Assembly (NCBI GenBank): GCA_002501885.1
Contig: DAON01000003.1
Span: 1-21,556, forward strand
Direction of reading: 5' to 3'
Length of the DNA stretch: 21,556 nucleotides
Source of the DNA: Euryarchaeota archaeon UBA220
GTDB lineage: Archaea > Thermoplasmatota > Poseidoniia > Poseidoniales > Thalassarchaeaceae
Position numbers and translations under genes: made by a program. The notes below the pieces were generated by a model. That model searched no databases and was not told the origin of the DNA. It saw only the letters and a list, made by a program, of their open reading frames with translations. Shown here in pieces: positions 7,246-16,000 of this stretch (positions within the stretch are counted from its first letter, which is position 1; each line of letters starts with the position of its first letter).

Positions 7246-8043
7246 ATGGAAGAATTGTTGAATGAAGAATTTCCGTTTGCTGAAAACTCACTTGCGGGGC
7301 AAACCGCACTTGTCTGTGGTGCCTCGAAGGGCATAGGACGTGCTTGTGCACTAATGCTGGCTCGTGCAGGAGCCCGTGTAATTGCATGTGCCCGCTCACA
7401 GAGTGATTTGGACACGCTAGTTGCCGAGATGTATGGTGAAGGACATGAAACTGTGACCCTGGATCTCGAAGATATCGATGCTGTACGAGAAGCAGTATCG
7501 TCGATGGGAGTCGTCCATATAGTCGTGAATAACTCTGGGGGGCCTCCTGGAGGGGCCCTATTACAGAACTCACTCGAGGATTTCGATGGGCCGTTTCGCA
7601 GGCACCTGCATGCTGCTCACACTATCGTACAGATGCTCGCACCTGGTATGGAGAAATCCGGCAGTGGAAGGATAGTCAACATAATCTCCACATCAGTTCG
7701 GGAACCAATTGACAATATTGGTCTTTCAAACACCCTCAGAGGCGCTATGGCATCGTGGTCGAAGTCGCTCTCTAGGGAGTTGGCATCTTGTATCACCATC
7801 AACAATATTCTACCTGGATTTACCGACACTGACCGATTAGGGTCTCTAGCCTCATCGATTTCCGAAAGGACTGGTGCTTCAGTTGAGAGCATAACCGAAG
7901 ATTGGCTTGGAGGGGTACCAATCCAGCGACTAGTCGATCCGCTTGAGACTGCTGTAGCCGTCACTTTCCTTTGCCTTCCTTCAAGCGGGGCTATTCGTGG
8001 AGTTAGCCTAGCAGTCGATGGCGGTAGGATGAGATCAATCTGA
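7246..8043 (+). CDS. Short-chain dehydrogenase/reductase lacking the canonical YxxxK pair
   Basis: A 265-residue Rossmann-fold protein. Nucleotide-binding motif CGASKGIG (24-31), NNSGG (95-99, the SDR NNAG motif) and the C-terminal VDGGR (257-261) are clear. The active-site region does not follow the rule: where SDRs have Y-x3-K after the catalytic Ser (S148/S150), this one reads SNTLR, placing S161 and R165 at the Tyr and Lys positions in an otherwise easy alignment to FabG-type enzymes (SKSLSRELA follows, as in FabG). From memory, an SDR subfamily with NNSGGPPGG and LSNxLR motifs exists in marine Bacteroidetes; its reaction is not known to me. Start ATG has GGTGAT three bases ahead. It lies 8 bases after the formyltransferase and 11 before the flavin enzyme. 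Confidence 0.88.
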   Translation: MEELLNEEFPFAENSLAGQTALVCGASKGIGRACALMLARAGARVIACARSQSDLDTLVAEMYGEGHETVTLDLEDIDAVREAVSSMGVVHIVVNNSGGPPGGALLQNSLEDFDGPFRRHLHAAHTIVQMLAPGMEKSGSGRIVNIISTSVREPIDNIGLSNTLRGAMASWSKSLSRELASCITINNILPGFTDTDRLGSLASSISERTGASVESITEDWLGGVPIQRLVDPLETAVAVTFLCLPSSGAIRGVSLAVDGGRMRSI

Positions 8044-8054
8044 TTGGTGATGGC

Positions 8055-9296
8055 TTGCTCTTCGATGTATTCTTCTCGATTTCTCAGACACCTGACACCA
8101 GTGGATATACTCCTAGCGAGAGCGAGATGTTTTCGAATTTCTTTGAACAGGTGGAATTGGCTGATGAGTTGGGCTTCGGAGTAGGATGGGTGGCACAAGC
8201 TCACTTGTCTACAGAAGTCCAGAAGCGTAATTCAAATCCTGTAGTGCCACATTATCCGGGCGAGGTTGGGCTTTGTACGGACTTCTTCCAGGTTGCAAGA
8301 GAAATGTTTGCTCGCACCAAGAGGATGGATGTCGGAAGCGCGGTGATGTCAATTCTGGCATCGGGAGGGCCAATTGCTCAGGCGGAAAGAGTTGGTTCTT
8401 TCCTTGCCCTACATGGGCTGAATCCAGAAGAATCGCGAAGATTGCACATTGGGTTCTCAGCCGGGCGCTTTGAATTCATGGCTCGCCCATACGGCATTGT
8501 CCCCCGTGATTCAGTTGAGGAGGTCGCCTGGCCGGCACTTAGGGGCCAAGTTTTTGCAGAAGCATCGGAGATATTCCTTAGACTCCTCAAGGGCGAAGTA
8601 GTGTCAAGTGACATGATTCGCCCTACGATTCTGACCCGAGATAATTTCCGATCCGACGAGGACTGGGAAAAGGTACAGCAGGCGGCAGTCACGGAGAGAC
8701 GATTGGATTCGTCACCTGAATCTATCGAAATTAACCGAAGATACGATTTTGAGGAAATCAAGACGATTCCACAGGATTGGCGTAGAGAATTGCTAAACCT
8801 AGTTCTAGGAAGTCATGACTCTTCACTACAGGTCGAAGTCAACAAACAACTTCCTGTACAGGTGTTCAACCTCAGTATTACTCCTCCTCATATTATCGAT
8901 CAGACTCACGACAGGATGGCGGAGAATTACCATCCTGACGGTGGAGATTGGCATCGAAGCATGATGCCAAGAACTGTCATGGTTTTCGTTAATGACGAAG
9001 CGGGACTCACTCCCAAAGAGCAGGACGAAGCCGCGATGGAAGAGGCGAGGTCTGCTCTGGAAACTTACTGGAGTGCCCTAGAGGGGACGATAGACCCTTC
9101 CAAAATTGAGAAGGCAACAGACAACGCTGTAATTGGAAATGTCGAAACTGTTAGTTGTCAGATTATAGAGAGATTCGACCCTGAAGATCGGTTGATGTGC
9201 TGGTTCGACTTCTTCAACCACGACAGTGACAGGGTGATGAGGAACATGACGGCATTCATGACTAAGGTCGTACCGCGAGTAAACGGGGGCGAGTGA
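8055..9296 (+). CDS. Luciferase-like (LLM) flavin-dependent monooxygenase
   Basis: A 413-residue TIM-barrel oxidoreductase of the bacterial luciferase family, which uses FMN or F420 for oxygenation or hydride transfer. The N-terminus FDVFFSISQTPD and EQVELADELGFGVGWVAQAH (151-170 nt region; residues about 31-50) is the family's first barrel strand and helix. RMDVGSAVMSILASGGPIAQAERV and GLNPEESRRLHIGFSAGRFEF match the middle of the barrel with its Gly-rich cofactor contacts. NVETVSCQIIERF and MCWFDFFNHDSDRVM are the C-terminal barrel part. The start is TTG at 8055; no ATG or GTG is in frame nearby, the family begins at this point, and GGTGAT lies three bases ahead. It ends TGA directly followed by the ATG of the next gene. 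Substrate unknown. Confidence 0.85.
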   Translation: MLFDVFFSISQTPDTSGYTPSESEMFSNFFEQVELADELGFGVGWVAQAHLSTEVQKRNSNPVVPHYPGEVGLCTDFFQVAREMFARTKRMDVGSAVMSILASGGPIAQAERVGSFLALHGLNPEESRRLHIGFSAGRFEFMARPYGIVPRDSVEEVAWPALRGQVFAEASEIFLRLLKGEVVSSDMIRPTILTRDNFRSDEDWEKVQQAAVTERRLDSSPESIEINRRYDFEEIKTIPQDWRRELLNLVLGSHDSSLQVEVNKQLPVQVFNLSITPPHIIDQTHDRMAENYHPDGGDWHRSMMPRTVMVFVNDEAGLTPKEQDEAAMEEARSALETYWSALEGTIDPSKIEKATDNAVIGNVETVSCQIIERFDPEDRLMCWFDFFNHDSDRVMRNMTAFMTKVVPRVNGGE

Positions 9297-10481
9297 ATGG
9301 ACGAGGATGTTGGAGAACAGCCATCCGGTGTTTCCCCGGGAAGGCCCGGTTCTGCAGTATATCCAAAGAATCCACTTGGAGAACAGTTCGAAGGAATAGC
9401 GACTGGCCGTGATGTCGAATGGGAGCCTTTGGTGGATTTCCGACGCATGGATGTAAGTGAAAATACCATTCATGGTGCAATCGCTTGGGCACACGGTAAC
9501 GAGATAATTCATTCATTTGGAGGGAATGTTCTCGTTTATGGGCGCTCAATGATGAAACCTCTAATCATGAAGGTGTTCAAGGATGTTCTAGCGGAAGAAG
9601 GACTGAGTAGTGAGCAATTGGCTATATCATGCTCATCGCACAATGGCGATACTGAGCATGTTGCAGCGGCACAATCTCTTCTTTCAGAATCTGAATGGGG
9701 ACTGATGCAATGTCCTCTAGATGTGCCTCTAATTCAGTTCGGACGGCAAGTGAGACGCCCTCGTAGGTGGTTTCACACTTGCTCAGGCGAGCATGCGGCG
9801 ATGCTCAAGGCCCTCCGCAGAATGGGAATTAATAGAGCAGGCTACACATTGCCGAGTTCACCTTGGTTCCCGATGTTCCTAGATGTCCTGAGAGATATGC
9901 TGGGCGATCCTGATTGGGAGCCACAGAGAGTGGCGAAGGACGGCTGTGGGCTGCCGACCGTTTCCAATACTGTAGATGAGTTGGCAATTCTCTTTGCGGG
10001 ACTTGCCGGCGAGAAAGACGATGATTGGATTTGGGATTCGATGAATGAACACCCGGATCTGATTGGAGGATTCAATCGTCTAGACTCGACCTGTTTGAAG
10101 GCGGGCGAGGGAAAACTACTCGCCAAGGAAGGAGCAGATGGGCTTCTCGGTCTCTCAGTCATTCACCCTGACTGGCCAAAGGGACTTGGAATTGTAATCA
10201 AGATAGCTCACGGGTGGAATAGTCAAGCGACTTGGTATGTTGCTAGATCGGTTCTCGGAGTGCTTGGGATTCCGCTTAGAAATCCATATCCTCTACATCG
10301 CCAAAAGGCCTTCATCGTACCCAGAATTGTCCCTCCTCAGTATCTTGACCGTCTAGAGAGTGTTGTAACCTGGGACGAGTGGGATCCTGATCGAGATAGG
10401 TTCACGATGGATTGGAAGGAATATTCTGAAGCGATGACTCGCTCCGATCCATTCTCCAATGAGGGCATGGAGGGTTCCTAA
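9297..10481 (+). CDS. Asparaginase II (AnsA/ReAV-type) family protein with altered zinc site
   Basis: A 394-residue member of the asparaginase II family (Pfam PF06089, unrelated to E. coli AnsB). Family motifs appear in order: YGRSMMKP (81-88, Ser84 and Lys87 at the nucleophile/base positions), SSHNGDTEH (113-121), HTCSGEHAAML (160-170), KDGCGLP (214-220), GGFNRLDS and KEGADGLLG. In the Rhizobium etli enzyme the zinc ligands are the Cys and Lys of CSGKH and the Cys of DGCG. Both Cys are kept here (C162, C217), but the Lys is Glu165. The substrate may therefore not be asparagine; another amide or lactam is possible. About 45 residues precede the conserved start. The ATG directly abuts the upstream TGA, and the TAA overlaps the next ATG by one base, so translation is probably coupled. 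Confidence 0.8.
   Translation: MDEDVGEQPSGVSPGRPGSAVYPKNPLGEQFEGIATGRDVEWEPLVDFRRMDVSENTIHGAIAWAHGNEIIHSFGGNVLVYGRSMMKPLIMKVFKDVLAEEGLSSEQLAISCSSHNGDTEHVAAAQSLLSESEWGLMQCPLDVPLIQFGRQVRRPRRWFHTCSGEHAAMLKALRRMGINRAGYTLPSSPWFPMFLDVLRDMLGDPDWEPQRVAKDGCGLPTVSNTVDELAILFAGLAGEKDDDWIWDSMNEHPDLIGGFNRLDSTCLKAGEGKLLAKEGADGLLGLSVIHPDWPKGLGIVIKIAHGWNSQATWYVARSVLGVLGIPLRNPYPLHRQKAFIVPRIVPPQYLDRLESVVTWDEWDPDRDRFTMDWKEYSEAMTRSDPFSNEGMEGS
10469..10474 (+). promoter_or_regulatory. Shine-Dalgarno of the aldehyde dehydrogenase gene
   Basis: GGAGGG lies 6 bases before the ATG at 10481, inside the end of the asparaginase-family gene. It fixes the start so that the Cys-rich leader of the dehydrogenase is included, and supports translation of the 1-base overlap junction. 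Confidence 0.6.
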
Positions 10482-11986
10482 TGGACCCTGAGAAGTGCTG
10501 TGAATCAGGATGTAATCCCTGCGAGCGTGACCCTGATAAGGAGGGGCCAATCGATTTGTACAATTACATCGGAGGCGAGTTCGTTTGCCAATCTGGTGAT
10601 GAATGGATGAATGTTCTGGAACCTGCAACTGGACTTCGGTTTGCACGGGTCCCATTGTCTACTTCAGAAGATGTGGATGCTGCGGTGGCAGCGGCCCGTA
10701 AGGCTCAGCCAGCATGGGGTGCATTGAGTGTGGATGAAAGAGCGGTTTGGTTGGACCGAATTGCGGATGCCCTAGAGGAACGCTACGAGGATATTGCATC
10801 TCTGGAGAGTCGAGATACTGGTAAGCCAATATCTCTCGCTAGAGCGGTAGATGCGAAACGTTCAGTGACTAACTTCCGATTCTTTGCCGGACTCCTTCGA
10901 GAGCAGGAGTCGGAAATCTTCGAAATGGAAGATTCGACCAACTTCGTTGTTCACAAACCGGTAGGAGTTGGTGCTCTAATCACTCCTTGGAATCTTCCCC
11001 TATACTTGCTCTCATGGAAGGTCGCACCGGCAATTGGAATGGGTAATAGTGTAGTTTGCAAGCCTAGTGAACTTACACCCATGACCGCAGACCTACTCAT
11101 GCAGGTAATTGACGATGTTGGACTTCCTGCGGGCGTGGTCAATCTAGTACATGGAAACGGAGGGGGCGCTGGCGCCCCTCTGGTTGCACACCATGATGTA
11201 GATCTAGTCTCATTTACTGGTGGAACCGATACAGGTCAGAAGGTTGCTGCATCAGCTGCTCCGTCATTCAAGAAACTGAGTCTGGAACTGGGGGGAAAGA
11301 ATGCGAGCATTGTATTCTCCGACTGTGATATGGAAACTACTGTTTCAGGAGTGGTTAGAGCTGGTTTCCTGAACCAAGGACAAGTATGCCTTTGTGGTTC
11401 ACGTGTTCTAGTTGAGGACTCAATTTACGAACAGTTCCGTGACCGTTTCGTCGATGCCGTAGAATCGATGGTTGTTGGTGACCCTTCAGACGAGGCGACT
11501 GAACTTGGAGCATTAATCTCTAGTGAACATCTAGGCAAGGTAAGCGAATATGTCGAGGTAGCGAAAAAGGAAGGAGGAAATCTGCTGACAGGAGGTCAGC
11601 CGTCTCTTCCATCCAAATTTGAGCATGGTAACTGGATGGCACCAACGGTCATTGAAGGATTGAGTCCTGATTCACGATGCTCCACCGAGGAAATATTTGG
11701 TCCCGTGGTTACACTTCACCGATTCGGTAGTGAGGAAGAGGCTGTCGCCATCGCCAATAACACCCGATACGGGCTTGCCGGTAGTGTCTGGACCAGCGAT
11801 TTAGAGCGTGGCAAGAGAGTGTCAGAATCGCTGGAAACCGGAATGGTTTGGGTCAATACCTGGTTACACAGAGACTTGCGAGTACCATTTGGCGGGGTCA
11901 AGGATAGCGGAGTCGGCCGAGAAGGTGGGAAATGGAGTCTGGGCTTCTTCTCCGAGGCCATGAATGTGTGTGTCAAACACGATTAA
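10481..11986 (+). CDS. NAD(P)-dependent aldehyde dehydrogenase, muconate-semialdehyde type, with Cys-rich N-terminal leader
   Basis: A 501-residue aldehyde dehydrogenase oxidising an aldehyde to an acid. Catalytic elements: TPWNLP (N171), CKPSE (K194), FTGG (245-248), LELGGKN (E269 as base), NQGQVCLC (C303 as nucleophile), EEIFGPV and the C-terminal PFGGVKDSGVGREGG. The segments NLPLYLLSWKVAPAI, the Cys-Leu-Cys active site and WLHRDLRVPFGG closely resemble ALDH8A1 (2-aminomuconate-semialdehyde dehydrogenase) and bacterial 2-hydroxymuconate-semialdehyde dehydrogenases. I infer a similar acidic semialdehyde substrate. Ahead of the enzyme is CCESGCNPC (6-14: C6, C7, C11, C14), which ordinary family members lack; it recalls the small CCxxGCxxC oxidoreductase-like domain and may bind metal. 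Next to last in the run. Confidence 0.9.
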   Translation: MDPEKCCESGCNPCERDPDKEGPIDLYNYIGGEFVCQSGDEWMNVLEPATGLRFARVPLSTSEDVDAAVAAARKAQPAWGALSVDERAVWLDRIADALEERYEDIASLESRDTGKPISLARAVDAKRSVTNFRFFAGLLREQESEIFEMEDSTNFVVHKPVGVGALITPWNLPLYLLSWKVAPAIGMGNSVVCKPSELTPMTADLLMQVIDDVGLPAGVVNLVHGNGGGAGAPLVAHHDVDLVSFTGGTDTGQKVAASAAPSFKKLSLELGGKNASIVFSDCDMETTVSGVVRAGFLNQGQVCLCGSRVLVEDSIYEQFRDRFVDAVESMVVGDPSDEATELGALISSEHLGKVSEYVEVAKKEGGNLLTGGQPSLPSKFEHGNWMAPTVIEGLSPDSRCSTEEIFGPVVTLHRFGSEEEAVAIANNTRYGLAGSVWTSDLERGKRVSESLETGMVWVNTWLHRDLRVPFGGVKDSGVGREGGKWSLGFFSEAMNVCVKHD

Positions 11987-12027
11987 CTCAGCAACAGTCA
12001 AAGTCCGCTCTAGTTCGAGCGTGAGCA

Positions 12028-13008
12028 ATGCCACCTGTAGGTATCGTTGGTCTCGGGGCTTATGTACCACCCAAAGTCATGACCAATGAAGACTGGGCGG
12101 AATTGATCGATACCAGTGACGATTGGATTACCACCAAGACAGGGATGAAAGAGCGTAGAATTGCCGCAGACGATGTCTGCACCAGTGACCTCGCAGTAAA
12201 CGCTTGTAGGCAGGCCTTGGAAGAAGCAGGGATAGGGCCCGAGGATGTGGATCTGTTAATCCTCGCCACATCCTCGCCAGATGTTCCTCTCTCTTCTACA
12301 GCAGGGATAACCCAGCATAAACTAGGTTGCACAAACGCTGCAGCCTTTGATGTCAATGCGGTTTGTGCTGGCTGGGTTCATGCCCTAGATATTGGAGGAC
12401 GCTTCGCCGGGACTCCTGGATACGACAATGTGCTGGTTGTTGGTGCCGAAGTCTACAGCCGAATCCTCAACTGGGAAGATCGCACAACCTGTGTCCTCTT
12501 CGGTGACGGCGCCGGAGCTGCCGTCCTTCAGCAAGTAGACGAAGGCAGGGGTCTACTAGGCAGTTGGATGATGTCTGACGGCGCCGGAGCCGGAGTAATA
12601 GAGATCCCAGCGGGAGGAGTCAGGAAACCAATTCCATCTTCTGGATTCGAAGATGGCGACCAGTACTTCCACATGGATGGTCGAGCGGTTTGGGACTTCG
12701 CGACAGAAGCCTTCCCTCAAGCGGTGAAGGCTGTTCTCGAAAGAATAGATTACTCACTAGAAGATGTATCAATGATTATCCCTCACCAGGCCAATATCAA
12801 TATCATAAAGACCGGAATGGAAAAGCTCGGTCTGCCGATGGAAAAGACATTTACAAATCTGCACAAGTATGGAAACACGGCGGGTGCTAGTGTACCAATT
12901 GCAATGCGGGAAGCTATCGAAGAGGGATTAATCACAGAAGGCGATCTAGTAATCACAGTTGCCTTTGGAGGAGGGTTGGCTTGGGGTGCCAATGCATTCA
13001 TTTTGTGA
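12028..13008 (+). CDS. fabH: Beta-ketoacyl-ACP synthase III (FabH)-type condensing enzyme
   Basis: A 326-residue thiolase-fold enzyme. The Cys-His-Asn triad is complete: VNAVCAGWVHAL (C113), IIPHQANINII (H253) and KYGNTAGAS (N283). The N-terminal DDWITTKTGMKERR (31-44) and LFGDGAGAAVL (157-167) are typical of FabH, and the length fits. FabH starts fatty-acid synthesis by condensing acetyl-CoA with malonyl-ACP; relatives condense other acyl-CoA units. Archaeal isoprenoid synthesis uses HMG-CoA synthase from the same superfamily, but the motifs here read as FabH. In an archaeon it may make a short acyl chain or act in a special pathway. It follows the dehydrogenase by 41 bases, so it could belong to the run or have its own promoter. 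The TGA lies 4 bases from the stop of the convergent gene. Confidence 0.88.
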   Translation: MPPVGIVGLGAYVPPKVMTNEDWAELIDTSDDWITTKTGMKERRIAADDVCTSDLAVNACRQALEEAGIGPEDVDLLILATSSPDVPLSSTAGITQHKLGCTNAAAFDVNAVCAGWVHALDIGGRFAGTPGYDNVLVVGAEVYSRILNWEDRTTCVLFGDGAGAAVLQQVDEGRGLLGSWMMSDGAGAGVIEIPAGGVRKPIPSSGFEDGDQYFHMDGRAVWDFATEAFPQAVKAVLERIDYSLEDVSMIIPHQANINIIKTGMEKLGLPMEKTFTNLHKYGNTAGASVPIAMREAIEEGLITEGDLVITVAFGGGLAWGANAFIL

Positions 13009-13012
13009 ATAA

Positions 13013-16000
13013 TTAATCCAGAGGCGTCCAAGTTCCAGAGGAGACATCGAAAGTCAGAATACTGCCATCTGGATTCTGTGCGTAAACCGTACCAGAGTCA
13101 TCAATCCATACCAACTGCCCATGTTCGTTCAACTTTGCATCTGGTGGTGGATTTGGCCTCTGTAGATCTGCCTCAAGGCCCTCTAGGAACTGACTAGTAT
13201 CCATCTCTGACTCTAGTTGTGGAGCCGGTTCGACTGCCGGTTCTTCCGTAGGGACCTCTGTTGCCCTCTCTTGCTGCGGAATCATCACATTCTGAGTATG
13301 CTCGAATTCAGGGGTGGTTTCAGAATCATCTCTACGGCGCATTACCATCCAGCCACCAAGTCCTACAGCCAACATTGCTACTGCTAATGCAATGACCAAT
13401 CCATATTTGGCGATAATGTCCTCTTCCAAGTACTTTGAAGCATCGTTAGGGAATGCATCTTCGTTGTCCCCATAGCCATCTCCATCAGAATCTGACCACT
13501 CGTTCGGATTGAGAGGGAAGGTGTCTACTCCGTCGTTGAATCCATCATCATCAGTGTCTGTATCTCTTGGGTCTGTGCCGGCGGCATCCTCATCGGAGTC
13601 AGATAGTCCATCGTTGTCATCATCAGTATCGGCATTATCTCCGATTCCATCCATGTCGCTGTCTGCCCACTCAGCTTGGTTGAGAGGCAGAGCATCGCTC
13701 CCATCAGGGAAGCCGTCGTTATCGTCATCAGCATCCTCGTCGCTATCCTTGCAGCCGTCGCCATCAAAATCTGAACCTGGACTGCTAGACCATCCCATCA
13801 GACCTGTCGGGCACATGTCCATGCCATCGTTGACTCCGTCGTTATCATCATCGGGGTCACTAATATCCTGTATCCTATCTCCATCCGTATCGAGATAGCA
13901 GTCATCACTTGAAATCGCCCCCAACTGTATGGTAATGTGATTCTCTGGACAATTCTCGTAACCAATATTCCTGGTCCCTGTTGCATAACTATCGAGTGGC
14001 GCAGGCATCTGATTCGACTGTCCATCAGTGGAAACATAGTATCCCGGACTTGCATCAATGCAAGAGAGTTGGCCGGGCGTGTCCTGATATGTCCCCGGAC
14101 TGCAAGCAGTCTGGGCTGCGCTAGCTTGCTTGTCTACAAAATAACCCGGATCAGCAGGTAAACAATCCGCCGCACTACCAGAAGACTGGGAAGGATTGTA
14201 GGTACCAGCTGGACAAGCTGATTGCGAAGTTGAGGCGTATGAAGAAACGAAATATCCTGGATCTGCTTCTAAGCAGTTTGACTGAGCCGAGTTAGGCTGA
14301 TAGGTGCCCAGTTCGCATTCAATCTGCTCAGGAGTAGCCCACTCGCTGGCATAGTGCCCCGGATCGACATCCATGCAGTCATCACGATCATCGGAACCTG
14401 CTTCGGGATTGTATGTAGTTGGAGGGCATTGTTTCTGAGTGTCAGATGCAACGCTGTCAACATAGTGGCCCGGCTCGGCTAATGTACAGGAAGATGAGCC
14501 TGAGTACTGTTGGAATGAGCCTATCTGACATTCCAACTGGGACTGGAAGTTAGCACCTGGTACATAGTGCCCGGGATCAGACATGATACACGAAGACTGG
14601 CCTATACTCGGCTGATATGTTCCTTCCACGCATGGTATCTGTTCTGCTGCACCGGCCATTGGGACATAGTTTCCCGCATCGGCTGGCAAGCAGTCTGAGG
14701 CAGAAGTTGAGGCGGTTTGGGTATTGTATGTGCCGATCGAACATGCTTCCTCATATGTCGATCCGGGAGTGCTAACATAATGCCCTGGAGCAGCTTCAGT
14801 ACAAGCCGACTGCGAGGTGTTAGCAGTGTATGTTCCTACACTACAGGGCGTTTGTGAATCGGCCCCTTGTGAAGAGACGAAGTGGCCTGCATCTGCCTCT
14901 AAACAAGAAGTCTGTCCAGAAGATGGTTGATAATGGCCAGGTGTACAGGGAGTTTGGTACGATGAGCCAGGGTCAGGAACCGCATAGCCCGGATCAGCAT
15001 GCATACAATCTAGCGAAGTGTTAGATCCCAGAGAAGGATTGTATGTGCCCGATGAACATGGAGTAGGTGCTGTGGCTGCACTGGTGTCGACATAGTGCCC
15101 TGATGGAGAAACGATGCAGGCTGAGGCTCCGGGGTTGGGTTGGAATGTTCCTAGGTCGCATGCCGTCTGATTGGCCGAACCTGTGTTGGAGACATAGTAT
15201 CCAGGGTCCGCAGCATTACACCTGTCGGATGCAGATAGAGGTTGGAAAGAGCCGATGTCACAAGGAGTTTGAGAAGTAGCTGCTAATGTGTTTACATAAT
15301 GCCCGGGATCTGCACCGAAGCAGTAAGATTCTCCGGTGTTAGGTTGGTAGGTTCCCAGGGAACAGGCTGTCTGGTTAGTTGCTGCCATCGTGGGCACATA
15401 GTATCCTGCAGAGGCATCAATGCAAGATGATTGTCCGGTATTAGGTTGGTAGGTACCGTAGTAGCATTCAGACTGCGAGGCGGAGCCCGTCGTACCCACG
15501 AAGTGGCCAGCATCGGCATCAAGACAACCTGTCTGAGCGAGTCCGGGCTGGTATGTACCAGTTGAGCAGGCCTCCTGACTGGTGGCTCCTGTGGTATTGA
15601 CATAGTGTCCCGGAGAGGCCGGGATTTGATCAGCAGCCGCGTATATATCGACATAGTGACCAATTGTAGCCTGAATACAATATGTCTGTCCGGGTGCCGA
15701 CTGGAAATTACCGGGAGTACACGGAGATTGTGTAGTCGAACCGGTCGTATTGACGAAATGCCCAGGATCTGCGTCAAGACATGCTGGTTGCCCAGTACTA
15801 GGTTGGAAATTACCAGGGGAGCACTGGTAGTCAGTTACTCCTAACTCGACTTCAATACTCAAGTTTGGATCTCCAACCACAGAACCGTCTAAAGTGGAGA
15901 ATAGCCATACTTGCAATTGGTACTGTCCAGTTCCATTCCATGGTGAAACGAGGATATACAGCATAGAATCTGACGAGAAATTTGTGTTGTTAGTAGAAGT

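Noticed and set aside
13525..13767. Met-rich open frame on the minus strand in the Asp-rich region
   Set aside because: It is a frame-shifted reading of the GAT-rich calcium repeats; low-complexity composition explains the lack of stops.
13945..15835. CRISPR-like periodicity of about 102 bases
   Set aside because: The period is a protein repeat in one continuous frame; the DNA units are diverged and there are no identical short repeats with unique spacers.
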